Positions 23,581-35,470 are shown, counted from the first letter of the stretch. The stretch is 64,000 bases of DNA from Chelydra serpentina (GCA_037349315.1 JBAIAC010000057.1:8153501-8217500); one strand, 5' to 3'. The notes: generated by a model not told the origin, from the letters alone. Numbers and translations: made by a program.

Positions 23581-25064
23581 TTCATTGCTATGATTATTTA
23601 AGTGTCAGTGGGGTGCCTCTGGGAGCTCATGTTTCTTCTCTCACCCCCTTAAAAAAGAAAGAATCAGAGGCATTAGAGGCAGACAAGACCTGCTAGATCA
23701 TTTGGCAGGGAAGGTTCCCTGGGAGAAGTGCAGGATCATTCCCAATCGCCTATTGTTTGAGTGCGTTCTAATGTCATGTGGTGGCTACACTCCCTTCAGT
23801 GCAAGAGGGCTGGGCGCAGATCCGTCTGGCACCTGACAAAGCCCCTCCACATGTGCCAGCCAGATGGGGGGTTGCCCACCCCTCGGTTCCCCTTTGCCTG
23901 GAGGAGAAGCGCACTAACATAGGAGAATGCATGCGGCCTTATTATGGGTTACATATGAATTTCCAAGCTGGCGGGAGATGGCAGACTGCCAGCTCCAAGG
24001 GCAAGGTCTTCTGTTTGTCCTATAGTAGGAACGACTTGGGTACATTTCCCCACTGCTCCACCAACCAGCCTGGTGTCTTTCAGTCTCCAGGCCCGTTCCG
24101 TCCTTGCCCTCCGTGCTGAGGCTGGATACCAGCCTGCCAAGAGCTGCCACCCACCAGCTCATTGTTACTGACCAGCCGTCAGGTGGCAACTGCTGTCAGT
24201 CACTACTAACCTGATCTGGGTGTGAAGAGGTGAGGAGCTTCAGAGCCCTATTATTACTCCCAGGAGCCCACCATTCCCCTTTCCTCACCAAGTAATGCTG
24301 GGTCCCTCACAGGCAGCCCCCCTGGCTGTTTGAACAGCACCATGCACAGCCAGCCGTGTGCACTAACGGCTGGAAAGTCATGACAATCCCTCAGACAGTA
24401 TCTCCTATTTGGGAGCATTTTGCTACTTAGGCAAATCCTTCTCCCCATATGGCAGCGCGTATTCGTTACCTGCATTTGTTTTCGCAGGGAGACCAAAAAA
24501 AACTTCAGTTTGCACCATGTACTTTATTTAATATCTTGGATTACCCAAATGGGACATGCTAGGAAGGGACGTTACATCCAACGGACTGGCTGGGTGATAA
24601 ACCAGCTTCTAACAAATCCATTGTGATGCCCTAATTCGTCCACGTGCTGCAGCGACACGCGGGTGCCGGCAATAAGACTGTTGCATCAAAGCACGACACC
24701 CATGGAGGCGGCTCCACCTTTACAAAGCGAAGCTCAAAAGAGTCAGTGCAGAGAGAGACGAACAGCCCTGATTCTGAGATGGCTCGAGGTGCCTGCCTCT
24801 CCCTAGAGAGAGGAGAATCTGCGTGTACCAGTTGCTCAAGCAGGGTGTGGGGATTCTGGGCTCCTGAGCAGAGCCAGGCAAAACGTGTCAGACAAAGTTT
24901 ATTCAACAACAAAAATGAAGTTTTGGTCAATCCGAAACTGTTCTTGAATTTGACACAAATAGTTTTGGCCAATCACAATACAGCCAGAGGAGGGGAAGCA
25001 GAAGGGCCGGCGCCCAGTGGTGCTGTTATTCCCTTTCTTTCTCCCTCATAAGCTTTACTGCAGG
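23581..25064. other. Intergenic; no gene recognised
   Basis: The open frames at 23778-24119 and 24644-25051 lack splice context, domain signatures or a start with supporting upstream signals, and overlapping frames are equally open on the other strand. I see nothing annotatable. Confidence 0.35.
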
Positions 25065-25252
25065 GATTAGGTCACTTGGCTGGGATGTGGGTGACCCAAG
25101 TTCAAATCCCCACTCTGGGACAGACCTGAAATGGAGTTTTTTAATGCACTGAAAATTCTGAAAAATTTCAGATTCAGTGTGATGTGAACCAAGGGATTTT
25201 TTTTTTCCAGTTTTTCCACCAAACTGAAAAATCAGTTGTTTGCCCAGCTCTT
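25065..25252 (+). mobile_element. tRNA-headed SINE with AT-rich body
   Basis: A tRNA-like head with B box AGTTCAAATCC (25099-25109) is followed by GGGACAGACCTGAAA. The body is rich in AAAATTCTGAAAAATTTCAG and ends ...AAAAATCAGTTGTTTGCCCAGCTCT. The element at 35305-35470 has the same head, the same junction (GGAACAGACCTGACAA) and the same end (AAAAAATCAGTTATTCACCCAGCTCT), so the composite is a real family rather than two chance neighbours. Confidence 0.7.
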
Positions 25253-25470
25253 CTCCTTAGTTCTGTGCCCGGCTCTGTCACGGACTCGCTGCATGCCCTT
25301 AGGCAAGTCACTGAGCCTCTGTGCCTCGGTTTACCTCTCCAAAATGGGAATGATTACAATGCCCATATTTCTCACTGGGCCATCCTGCAGCTTAACGAAG
25401 GTTTGTCAATCACGTGGAGACCCTCAGGTGAAAGGCGCTACAGAAATGTGCACCAGTAGTAAGTAAGTAA
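25253..25470 (+). mobile_element. CORE-SINE / MIR-like element
   Basis: GGCTCTGTCACGGACTCGCTG, AGGCAAGTCACTGAGCCTCT, GTGCCTCGGTTTACC, CAAAATGGGAATGATTACAA and the tail AGGTGAAAGGCGCTACAGAA occur in the expected order. The tRNA head is missing, perhaps displaced by the preceding element. Confidence 0.8.
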
Positions 25471-28092
25471 GGGCAGGAATTGCTTCCTATTATAGAATCC
25501 TGAGCATGCTACTGGCACCATGTAAATGATAAATTATAATATTTAAGGAGTCTAAACAATTGCATTCCACCTAAACGCTTAGATCTGAATTTCCCCAGCA
25601 TTTTTGTAGCAAGCAAGACAGGATAACAACTGGGAATTCAAACGCCGTACAATCTCCATGCACCGCAAAGTCCTGTCGCTCCTAGCGAGGAACAAACATG
25701 AGCACTGGGCATGTTTCCTTTTCACCCGTTTCTCGTTTTCAGAAGTAAATTATCCACACGCCCCCCCCCAAGGAGCTCGTTAAAAGGCTGCTCTGTCCCA
25801 GGGGATCGGCTCAATTGGCCTTTATGAATGAACGGCTAGAGAAAGTGATCAATACATGTGTCAGTCAGGTCAAGTAAACATAAGTATTTTACTCTTCCAC
25901 CCTTACTCACATGTGCTCCCTGCTGCTGGAAGCAAGAGGAAATCGTACCTTGTGAGTTGAAATCAAGCGTTAGAGTCGCTGAGAAAAGCCAATTATTACT
26001 GTACACACACTGCAATCTCTAGCACAATAAGGCCCTGATCTCACTTGAGGCTTCTGGAAGCCACTGTAATACAAATCATCATCATAACCTTCCTTCTTCA
26101 TTAGAGGTTTGTTCCTTCCCTTTAGCATTCAGAGCCCCTGGAAGCTCTCAGGACGGCCTCTGTTTCTGGAATTTGGCTGCAGTTCTTACAGGAGAACTGG
26201 ATACAAACGATCAGGCCCACTTTGGCAGACAAGAGCAGCCCCTATGCTAATCAACATGCCCTCAGCTCACTCCCTACTCAGCCCGTCGCGGGACCGGCCG
26301 GCCTTACTTTGCTTACAAGAGGTACATCTAGTGTTGAAACAGTTCCATTCCACTGGGCCAAGAGCTTGATTATGTTATTAATTAAAGCAAGATGTCATGC
26401 CTGGGAGATTTATTTTCTTTTCCATATCTTTCGCAGTAAACGCCACTCAGGGAGCTCAAAAGACCATGTCAGATTGAATCAGCCTCTGAACGGGCTTTTT
26501 GTTCCTAGCTGCTTCCCCGTTGATTTCAACTAGTCCCTCCTTTCCATCCCCAGGAAGGAAGGGAGTGTTGTGATACGCCTGCATTACTTCCCCTCTGACA
26601 GCTGCGAAGGGCACCACAAATATCCAAGAAGTGGGTTTCAAGATTTCGGCCTTTAAAACGATACGACTTTCTCTTTTCTATTTTTGGCTGCCTGGAGCAC
26701 GCCAGGGTGTATGTTTTCCCTGCTCTGCTGAGACGAAGGACGGACCGGGTCCATTATTAAAAAGCCTAGAGGGAAGCGGAGCTCCGTGACTGCCCAGGTC
26801 ACTGAAGACTAGAACATCGATTAAAGTGTCCTCTGTGCCGTGCTACAGCAGGGCTTGGTGTGCTGCCAAAGCACGGGCGAGTTGGACGCTGAGTCTGCAG
26901 CCAGATGTGCCCGTGCCGACCTGTGTGTCCAGGCAGAGCCCTGCTGACATTCCCGGAGAGCCACGAGCATCAGCGCTAGCAGAAATGATTGCAGGACCAC
27001 TGCTTTCCTGTGAAGACTAAAGAACTGAATAGGAATGAAACCAACAGAAAAAAATCGGGTATTTGTTCATGACGCCCCTCTACGCAGAGAACACCTTCCC
27101 CAAGCTGCCTGGAGAGCCAATAACCTCTTCCTCCTTCAAATCCTTCCCCAAGGCCCACTTGTACCATAATGTGTACAGGAAACTACCAGCAGATCTCGGC
27201 TAGGTAGTGGAGACTGCTGGGGTAGGGGACTACTGCTCTACATTGTTCAGAACCATCAAGCTGCCTACACGATAGCCTAGGGAACCATGTGTCCTGATTA
27301 CTGTTCTCCTTGTAACAAGCACTGGCTTTTTATTCTATTAAATTAACTCCCTTTGACGCTGAAATCAGTTCATTAAAATAAGTCAAGTCCCGTGGAGTTG
27401 TCTGCCTGGATCTCTGATCTGCTAACATCAATTCCCTAATCACGTTTGCCCATGTCCTAATCGCTCCATTTACTTTAATGGACATTTATGTATATGAATT
27501 ATACGCCAGCCTATGATATTTCTGAGAAGCACTTCCGATAAGCGCAGCACATGGAGGGTGGGGGTGGGGGACAAGGCACCTTGCTAGTGACACCATGAAG
27601 GTTTTGGTCTGATCTTTTCTCCCAGAAAAGTCACCCTGCCCATGTATGTTCATGAGTATATCTTAGACACACACATCTCTCCAGGTTGTTCATTGATTGG
27701 AGTCAACTAACAGACTGGGGGGGGATGCACTGTGATCTTCACTCTAGCTCTGGGTATAATATGGCTAAAATGCAAATGGCACCTAAGAAATATAGGCACT
27801 CAGCTTCCACGGACTTTCAGTCTGTATGGGACTAGCCATATTGGTATAAAACCCCAAGACCTTAGAGATCCATCTTGCCAGACAGGTGAGGTGCCTCCTA
27901 CCAACAAGACATCTGCAAGAAACATATGAAAGAATCATTACTCTGTACAGAAACACTGACAGAGAAGGACAAACCATTCCATCAACTCTGCATGGTCTCC
28001 TGCTGCCTCCAGTCAGTCTGGCTCAAGAGCAAAGCCGTCCATCTACTCTGCCACTCCTTCCAATAAGTTTGCATTACAACACAGATGGGACA
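25471..28092. other. Intergenic; LINE tail and possible conserved islands
   Basis: 27050-27200 (CCAATAACCTCTTCCTCCTTC, AAATCCTTCCCCAAGGCCCAC) resembles an L2-like LINE 3' region. 25840-26060 and 26380-26700 are repeat-free. The 152-codon frame at 27886-28344 runs into a SINE and is not called. Confidence 0.4.
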
Positions 28093-28320
28093 CTGGATGG
28101 TTTGGTGCTCTGGGAGACCCAGGTTCAATTCCCTTCTCTGCCACAGTCTTCCTGCGTGACGTTGGGCAAGTCACTTAGCCTCTTGGTGCCTCAGTTCCCC
28201 ATCTGTACAATGAGGCCAGTACCACTGCCTGGCCTCACACAGCCATGTGAGGATAAATACATTAAAGAGTGTGAGGTGCTCAGATACTGTGGGGATGGGA
28301 GCCAGATAAATAAATACTGT
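28093..28320 (+). mobile_element. CORE-SINE / MIR-like element
   Basis: B box AGGTTCAATTCCC (28120-28132), TGACGTTGGGCAAGTCACTT, TGCCTCAGTTCCCCATCTG, TGAGGATAAATACATTAAAG and the tail TGAGGTGCTCAGATACTGTG are all present. It is nearly complete. Confidence 0.88.
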
Positions 28321-28542
28321 AGACAAAGGAATAAAATGTATTGATCCCATCCATCAGAAGCTCTCATTATTCAAGACCCATAACAAAAGGTCTGATTCCT
28401 TCCAGTTTTAGGAAGAGCAAAACAGAATCAAGGTATAATCAATACAGGGAGAAGAACAAAAGACACTACTAGGAAAAGCCTCATACTGACTTCATGTTTG
28501 AAGAAAGAAAGCAAGTAATATCGATTTAATCGATTTTAATTA

Positions 28543-28862
28543 ATAGATTTTAAGGCCAGAAGGGACCTTTAGATCATTTAATCTGACATCCAGTCTATGG
28601 AATTTCATCCAGTTGCTTGTGTGTTGAGCCCAATAATTTGTGTTGGTCTAAAGCCTATCTTCCAGAAAAGCATCCACTCTTGATCTTAACATTTCAAGAG
28701 ATGGAGAATCCACCACTTCTCTTGGGAGTTTGCTCCAATAGTTAAGCACCCTCCCTGTTAAAAACGTATATTTTATTTCTAATCTGAATTTGTCTGGCTT
28801 TAACTTCCAGCCATTGGTCCTTGTTTTGCCTTTCACCACTAGGTTAAAGAGCGAAGAATATG
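28543..28862 (-). mobile_element. CR1 LINE 3' fragment with ORF2 C-terminus
   Basis: The reverse complement ends in AGAAGGTCCC...GGCCTTAAAATCTA. The minus frame keeps the CR1 ORF2 C-terminal signature (KTRTNGWKL, then WSKLPREVVDSPSLEM), parallel to TRSNG...[16 protein letters not shown] at 41028-41363. Confidence 0.88.
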
Positions 28863-28989
28863 ATGGCATGTAGATTGTTATCACAGATGTAGAATACATA
28901 CACCATTTCAAAGGCCAACGGCAGCTGTAGAACCGTCTCTGCAGAACCAGTTAATCATCATCCAATAACGTTACGTTTTTAAATAAAGT

Positions 28990-29105
28990 CACGTCTGTTA
29001 AGATTGTAAGCTCGTCCGGGCAGGGACTGTCTCTCACTATGTGTATACACATCGCCTAGCACAGTGGGCCCCTGATCTCCGATGGGCCAGCCCCCTACAG
29101 AGTGA
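28990..29105 (+). mobile_element. L2/L3-like LINE 3' tail
   Basis: AGATTGTAAGCTCGTCCGGG, CAGGGACTGTCTCTCACTATG, CGCCTAGCACAGTGGGCCCC. These are the conserved words of old L2/L3-type LINE 3' ends. Weaker relatives lie at 19655-19760, 20690-20760 and 36470-36560. Confidence 0.6.
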
Positions 29106-29930
29106 CATCGCAAACACACCAAATCTTTGCAAAGTTACAGAGTAGCAGAATGACACCATTTCACTTTTCCTTTTTGCCTGTCTGTAATTCTTCCAAAGTT
29201 GGAGAAGTTTGGGCGGGGGGGGGTGGGGGGGGGGAGGGAGAGAGAGATACAAAGTAACCAAAGAAAAAATGTAAAAAAGAGGAAAAACAAGCGAGCATTT
29301 CTTTGATTCCACTCAGGCTAAAAAATATGGGGTGGGGGGGAAAAGAAAAAGTTGAAGTTGAAATTTTTATTTTTTTTAAATAAAGATATAGATGGCCCAT
29401 AGTTACTAATCATTCCAGAGACAACATTGACCTCACTTGCAGAACCCTAAACCCCTATAGTACCAGCTACCATTTTAAATGACAATAGAGTGGGGTGCCC
29501 CCAATCACAGGGGTATCCCAACCATGGTTTTCCTGGGCTAATTTTGGAAATAAAACTTCTAGAACCACCAGGTGAAACCAGATGGGATAAAGTAACGGAC
29601 AGACAGAACACACAGGAGAAAAGGCAAACTTTCAACAGAACTTAATGTACGCTCAAGGCTATCTAGCAATAAATACACTAGGGGTAAATCAAAAGATCAA
29701 TGCCAATGAGCAAGGAAGTACAAAGAGTAATTAAGGGCAAGAAAGAGACCTAGGAGAGGCATAAAACATCAGTGACAGCGAGGGATTTGATATAAGGTGA
29801 AGTCGAACTGCTTTGGGGGAAATGATAAGAAAAGCATAGGTGCTGGTAAGAGAATGGAAGGACTCTGGCCCCAAAGGGGAAGGTGAATAATACAGTCCCT
29901 TATTTCCAAATATAGCGGGCCATGTATCTG
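29106..29930. other. Intergenic; G-rich tract 29210-29249
   Basis: 29210-29249 is almost pure G followed by GAGA. The C-rich complement creates proline-rich frames on the minus strand that are not genes. The rest shows no recognised feature. Confidence 0.4.
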
Positions 29931-30030
29931 GATGCAACCAGTGTGACAAAGCAGTAGGACATTTCCTGTGTTATACAGGAAGTCAGACCCGATGAACATT
30001 ACCATCCCTTCTGGCCTTAAAATCTGTTTA
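29931..30030 (+). mobile_element. CR1 LINE 3' end fragment
   Basis: TTATACAGGAAGTCAGACCC, GATGAACATTACCATCCCTT and CTGGCCTTAAAATC are the + strand version of the tail seen reversed at 28543 and 50463. The preceding ~150 bases may be more of the same element but are too decayed to be sure. Confidence 0.75.
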
Positions 30031-30555
30031 TTGAGTCAAATTCTGAAGACCTTACTCAGGCAAAACTCCTGGTGATGTCAACAGGGACAAGTGGAGAGCC
30101 ACAGAGGGTTGACTCAAGACCCTTTTGGCTTATACCATCATCCAGGGAGAGAATGAGAACCATACCAAACGGCGACAATCTAGCTTGGTGTTTTCCATAG
30201 CATCCATCACCCTAGCGCTGTCAGACACGGGCCTCCATCAACAGAAAGGAAGCCAGTGAATCAACCCAGGGCCTGATTTGCAGAGCACTCGTAGCGCCCA
30301 TTAACCCTAGCTGAAATTGTGGGTGCCCAACATGTCTGGAAAAAAACCAGACCCCAAAGGACTTGGGCATGAGGCCAAAGTGTGTAGAGAAAAATAAGGT
30401 CAAGTGGATGGGGATAAAACTCGAGGAAGCGGTAGCTAAATGGTCAAACGGTGAGACTTTCAGCTAAGCACGTAACTGAAGGAAAAGCAAACAACATTCT
30501 GTTACACAGAAATAAAAAGGAGTTGAAAAAAAATAAGCCAAAAAAGACTCATATC
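30031..30555. other. Intergenic; no gene recognised
   Basis: Nothing beyond short AT-rich runs was recognised. Confidence 0.35.
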
Positions 30556-30679
30556 TAGGGTGACCAGATGTCCCGATTTTATAGGGACAGTCCCAATATT
30601 TGGGGCTTAGTGTTATATAGGTGCCTATTATCCCCCACCCCCGTCCCAATTTTTTATACTTGCTGTCTGGTCACTGCTA
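30556..30679 (+). mobile_element. 124-bp hAT MITE (TAGGGTGACCAGA family)
   Basis: It starts TAGGGTGACCAGATGTCC and ends GCTGTCTGGTCACTGCTA, with three changes in the last bases. A perfect 8-bp duplication CTCATATC flanks it (30548-30555 and 30680-30687). It is inverted relative to the copy at 20243. Confidence 0.95.
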
Positions 30680-32823
30680 CTCATATCTTTGATCCCAAAC
30701 TTTAGGTCAAGAATTTAAGAGTTCCATATCCAGTTGAAATTGCATTAGGGAGTTTAGGTCAGCAGAATTACCCGAGCTGGAATTGGATTACCATCCCCCC
30801 CTTATAAAAAGGTCCCTCCGATACACCATGACCACAAGGGAAAGATCATCCAAAAGACATCCGGCAACACAGCACCCCCTAGCAGCAAGTCAGAGGCAGC
30901 GGCGTTCCTTGGGGTCCCCCACCCAGCTCGCCTTGTGAGTTCTGATGAGATCACAGCCCAAGGTGGCCTATATGGCCGCAGGCCGAGAGGGGAAATTGTT
31001 CCAACGCTGGGTGAGGAAGTTGTGTGAGGCCATATTTGGAATCCTGTGAGCAGTCCTGGTTAGCACATGTCACAAAACTGAAAACCAAATGGAGAAGGAA
31101 ACAGAAGGTGACAGTAACGATACTGTGACTAAAAGGATCCTACAGAGCAGTTAAAGGAACTAGCTTTGTATTGAGGTGGTTAAAGGGATATGATAGGGGG
31201 TTACACGAAGTCCTCACAGATACAGAAAGCCAGATACCACACCGGTGTTTAAGACAGTGACAGATAAAGACAACAGAGTAGGAACAGAGTTTTGAAAGTA
31301 CCACACTCCCTCTCTGTGCTTCACTCTTGGCTGACACCTCGTGCCAGATTTTCACCTAGGCATTATGTTTCTTGTTCTCACCAGCAAATAACTGTACCTC
31401 CATTTGATTATGGTCTAAGTGCTGGACTGCAGACCCAACCAGCTAGCCTGAGATGGGGTGGATGAACCCGGTACGGCTGAGACACATTCCCTGTGCCTTT
31501 TCTCTGCATCACTACACAGCTCGGTGACTTCCTAAGCCAGACATGAGGCTCTGACTTGAGTGGGCATTTCAAGATCAGTGTATAGGGCCAAAGCCCCAGC
31601 TGCTGCGTACCAACGTAGGTTCAGTGAAGCCAACAGAGCTGTGCAGATTTACAGCTGCGGAGGATCTGGGCCGTACTTTTGTGGCAATTTACAGCATTTA
31701 TACAGACGTGCTTTAGTGCCGAGCTTAGCTAGTTGTTCCTAATAACACAATACTTTGCTCTTGCATCTTCCCTCTGGGGAGTCTGAGTTTTACATGTGTC
31801 CATGAATAAAGCCTGACAGTTTGGTAGTGTTGGTACTTCCACAGTAGGTATCCTCATTCTCCAGAAGAAGAGACTGAGACACCGAGAGGAGAAGCGACCG
31901 GTCCAGGCCCACCCAGGAAGTTTGTGCCCAAGTTATGAACAGGACAGAAAATGTCTCGGCACCTAGTCCTATGCCATAGCCGCAAGACCATCCTTCCTCT
32001 CTGAAAGTAGCGAACCCTGGATGGTTCCATCCTCACCAAACAACCCCCTTGGAGAGAACAGTTAAGTCAAAATGCTGTAAAGCTGAGATATCTTCTTAGA
32101 CAAACTGTGATCCAGCATCAGTGTGCCTCAGAGCATTACGTGGTGGTGCACAGAAAGCCTTTAGATAACGAAACAGTAGAGTTCTGGGAGGGGAGATTAT
32201 GGTACATGAGGGGGATATGTATCTTGGGTCAAATCCTGTAGCCCTTACCCAGTTTTACTCCTGTCTTACTTGGACTCAATGGGAGTTCTGTGTGAGTAAA
32301 GACTTCAGGATTTGGTCCCCGAATGCTTAGACAAACCCAGCTTTCCTGCAATGCTGCAGCCGTCTGTCTGTCCCTTTCACCAGAGCTCTGCCATATTGAG
32401 CAGCTGAACTGCATCATCTTATGAGTGTCAAAAGCAGTTAAAAATGGTTCTAATTATAACCAGGAAGTTTTAAAGTGTGTGGGTGGAAAGGAATGCAGCA
32501 GATTAATTTAATAGCAGTTACCACAGCACAATAGTCCTTCAATTAAGAGTTCTGGGCAATTTCCCGCCCCCGTTAATAATAAACGTTACAAATCAGAAGA
32601 CTTTTACTTCATGAGATGTGTAGGCATATCTAATTGCTGAAATCTTATACACAGAAATAGTAACTGAAAGGGTCATTTTATAGGACAAAAATACTTAGCA
32701 CTCACGGAACACTTTACAGGTCCAATAAAGCTCTTAGTATAAATCTATTGTGGAGATGCCTCTGCTTAGACGAGATTTGAATTTGACTCTCTTGCTACAA
32801 AAAAACAACTAACTAACTAATCT
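30680..32823. other. Intergenic with SINE and palindromic fragments
   Basis: 31850-32005 is a minus-strand MIR-like SINE (CCTCATTCTCCAGAAGAAGA, GACTGAGACACCGAGAGGAG, reversed head at CAAGACCATCCTTCC). CCATTGA-family copies lie at 31586-31675 and 32225-32325 (GACTCAATGGGAGTTCTGTG). 32440-32820 is AT-rich and unassigned. Confidence 0.5.
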
Positions 32824-33060
32824 AGGAGCATAGGAATTGCCATTGTGGGCCCAACCAGGGGCCCATCTAATCCAACATTTTACCTCCCACAGTTGCTAGT
32901 ACCAGCTGCTCCAGAGGAAGGTGCAAGAAACCCTGTAGTAGGTAGTTATGGGATAATCGGCCCCTAGAGAAAACTTCCCCCAGATCCCACTAGTTAGAGG
33001 TCATCTTAAACCCTGATGCAGGAGCATTTATAACCATTCCAGAGTTCTTCTTTATTTGTT
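32824..33060 (-). mobile_element. CR1/L3-type LINE 3' fragment, old
   Basis: AGGAGCATAGGAATTGCCAT, GGCCCATCTAATCCAACATT and TACCAGCTGCTCCAGAGGAA match the general plan of reversed CR1 3' ends, but the copy is far more diverged than the others, suggesting an older subfamily. Confidence 0.65.
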
Positions 33061-33106
33061 TTTTAACCGTACTGTTTTATTATTTGAAGAGCTGATAGAA
33101 TAGGGG

Positions 33107-33246
33107 AAGATTCTGATTTCAGTTACACTGGTGTGAATCCGGAGTAACTCCGATTCTGTTCCCCCTTGCGGCAGGTTTACATTGCTGTAACTCTACCGGA
33201 GTTACTCCAGATTTACATTGATGTAGCCAAGATCAGAATCCGGCCC
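33107..33246. repeat. Palindromic CCATTGA-core element, best foldback
   Basis: Arms at 33109-33152 and 33196-33240 are inverted relatives: GATTCTGATTTCAGTTACAC... against ...TGTAGCCAAGATCAGAATC, with GGAGTAACTCC and GGAGTTACTCC inside. The element therefore reads almost the same on both strands, like a Tc1/mariner- or hAT-derived foldback MITE. I could not name it. Confidence 0.75.
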
Positions 33247-34396
33247 ACGGTGTTAAAGTCCTTGTGCAATTAGCCAATTATTTCTCTGGGAAGCATGAAT
33301 GGATTCCTACAGGACATTTAACAGGGCATGTCAGTGAGATGCTTTGCGTAGATAACTAATTGACCCGTCTCTTTCCTGACAGGCTGCACTACACTTTTAT
33401 CTAACTGGGAAGTGCCGATGAAGTCGTGGAGGGTTTGGGGAGTGATTAATCCAGCTTGCTCTGCAATTAATCCATTCAGCCACATCACACGCTGCTTCTG
33501 AAGATGAAAACAGCCCACAAAAAAGAGTCACTGAATGGATGAGGATGGAGGGGAAGCACAGTAAATACTCCTCCTCAGGTAGACCGGAGATGACATGGGA
33601 ATCCACCAGCCTTTTTCCTCTCTCCCGCTCTGTGAACAGCTTGACGTGAATGTCTCGGGAGCAGCTCTGTTTTTCCAGCACTACAGATGGTTCCCACCAG
33701 GTTGCTGCTTAACCATGCTGGAGGAGTTTGAGAGGCATTTGAACAAACAATCCTCTAGACGGCAGGCGAATGGCGTGGGCAGCCATGTAGGGCCCGGTTT
33801 GCAAGAGAGTTCAGCTCCCATTTAAGCCCCTAAACAAGGACAGAGCTTCAAAAAAGTCCTCAGCTCTCAGGGGCTCGTGTTGTGACACCTAGGGACAGAT
33901 TTTCAAGAGAACCCAGGAAGGACCCATGGTCAGAGCCGGATTTTCATGGCAGCTCGGCGTGTTGGATGCTCGTTTGAAAATCCAACCAAACTGTCCACCT
34001 GAAGAAGTTCACTTCTTAAGTGGGGAGGAAACCTGGCAACCTCCTGTTAGCAGGGGCCTGCAAAGGAGAAAAGGAACGGATTTTCTGCCCTTTTTGACAT
34101 TCTGTATGATGAATAGAGACCGCCTGTAAGGCTTTGGGTGGGGTAGTTTTTAAAAAGGAGTTGTTGTTTTTTCCTGCTTGTGTTTTACCCTAAAAATATC
34201 AAGCCTTGTTTTCCCTGCTTGCCCTGGAGACATCCTGTGAGAGCCAGAGAACTGGAGAAAGACCTTTCTCCAGCCATAAAGGAAGGGTCTGGAATCTCAA
34301 AGAAAAAGTTTCCGGTGGCATAGCCACAATGGTGCAAGAGATTGGGGGAGGACTAACCAGACGGGCTGCTGTCCAGATGGGATAAGATGAAGATAT
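33247..34396. other. Intergenic; candidate conserved island 33250-33560
   Basis: 33250-33560 is repeat-free and has paired GTGATTAATCC and GCAATTAATCC words about 25 bases apart (33438-33475), suggestive of homeodomain binding. 33830-34000 resembles the AGGTGCC palindromic family (CAGATTTTCAAGAG ... TTGAAAATCCAACC). No exon was seen. Confidence 0.4.
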
Positions 34397-34510
34397 AGGG
34401 GCAGATTCTATGCTCATTTACGCCAGTGAAGTCAATGGAGTTACGCCAGAGTACAGCACTGTAAGGGCCAGATCCAAAAGCCATCGAGCGATCCCATTGA
34501 CTTCAGGCCC
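34397..34510. repeat. Palindromic CCATTGA-core element
   Basis: GGGGCAGATTCTATGCTCAT, TTTACGCCAGTGAAGTCAAT, GGAGTTACGCC, then GGGCCAGATCCAAAAGCCAT and CCCATTGACTTCAGG. Two diverged units lie head to tail. Confidence 0.65.
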
Positions 34511-34577
34511 TAGATGAGGAAAGAATTCACCCTTATTATTTCACCTAGAGATACTCAGAAGCTAATCTCTCATCATT

Positions 34578-34760
34578 TCACAAAGTTTAAAGCCAGAGGG
34601 GACCATTAGATTATCTGGCCATTCCATTTCAGCCAAATACCCCTCTGTTGAGTCCAATGGTTTTGGTTAGACTAAAGCACCGATGCCCACAGCCCCGGTG
34701 AAGGCAGGGAATTGATTAGGCAAGATATGCTCTGATGACCCTAGCAGACAATCTCAGTTG
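34578..34760 (-). mobile_element. CR1 LINE 3' fragment
   Basis: AAAGCCAGAGGGGACCATTAG and then CCCACAGCCCCGGTGAAGGCAG, GGGAATTGATTAGGCAAGAT match the 3' UTR of the CR1 at 2168-2962. Confidence 0.75.
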
Positions 34761-35304
34761 CTCCCTCTCTTCACACCCAGGGCCAACTCTGGTTTTACTC
34801 GGGAAAGAAAAAAGATTTCAGTGACAGTTTTGCCTAAGACGATGGTTTCCATTTTGAAATGCACGCCAACTGACAAACGCCAGGCGTTCTGACGGGAAAG
34901 CAGCCATTTCACGAACACTGGCTGAGCCTGGAACAAAATAAGGAAACATTTTCTACTCAAGTTTGTGGCAGAACGGTGGGGAGAGAAATCACACTCTTCA
35001 CCTGCCTGAACCATCCACTATTGGCTTGTCTACCCTGGAAAACGACATTGTGTCAGAACACGTTCATTCACATGATGTTAACCGCGCTCAGTGCAGACAA
35101 AGAATGTTGTGTTTGACCTCATGCCAGCTAGGTGTGGTTAACGCCTAAACCATGTTTAGCGCTGTGTTAGTTAACGGGTTCTAACGAGGGCAGGGGGGAA
35201 GATTTCTGGATTAATAGTTTATTCAATGGAAAATGCAGTTTGGGCCATTCACTAAAGGAGGCGATGGTGCTGCTGCTGCCCCCTGCCCTCACCCCATAAC
35301 CTTT
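34761..35304. other. Intergenic; TIR-like element 35025-35185
   Basis: 35025-35185 has TTGTCTACCCTGGAAAACG and repeated GTTAACCGCG / GGTTAACGCC / GTTAACGGG motifs like the small TIR transposons at 113-385. Its borders are uncertain. Confidence 0.35.
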
Positions 35305-35470
35305 AAGCCAGTGGGTACGACACTCACGGAAGATGTAGGAGACCCAGGTTTGAATCCTTGCTCCGGAACAGACCTGACAAAATTCAGATTTGATTAAACC
35401 TGAACTGAATTTTATTTTTTTTCAGAACTGCCACCGAACCGAAAAAATCAGTTATTCACCCAGCTCTAGT
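35305..35470 (+). mobile_element. tRNA-headed SINE with AT-rich body
   Basis: The head has B box GGTTTGAATCC (35347-35357). The junction CCGGAACAGACCTGACAA, the AT-rich body and the end CACCCAGCTCTAG parallel the element at 25065-25252. Confidence 0.7.

Noticed and set aside
27886..28344. 152-codon open frame
   Set aside because: The second half is a CORE-SINE read through; composition is not coding-like.
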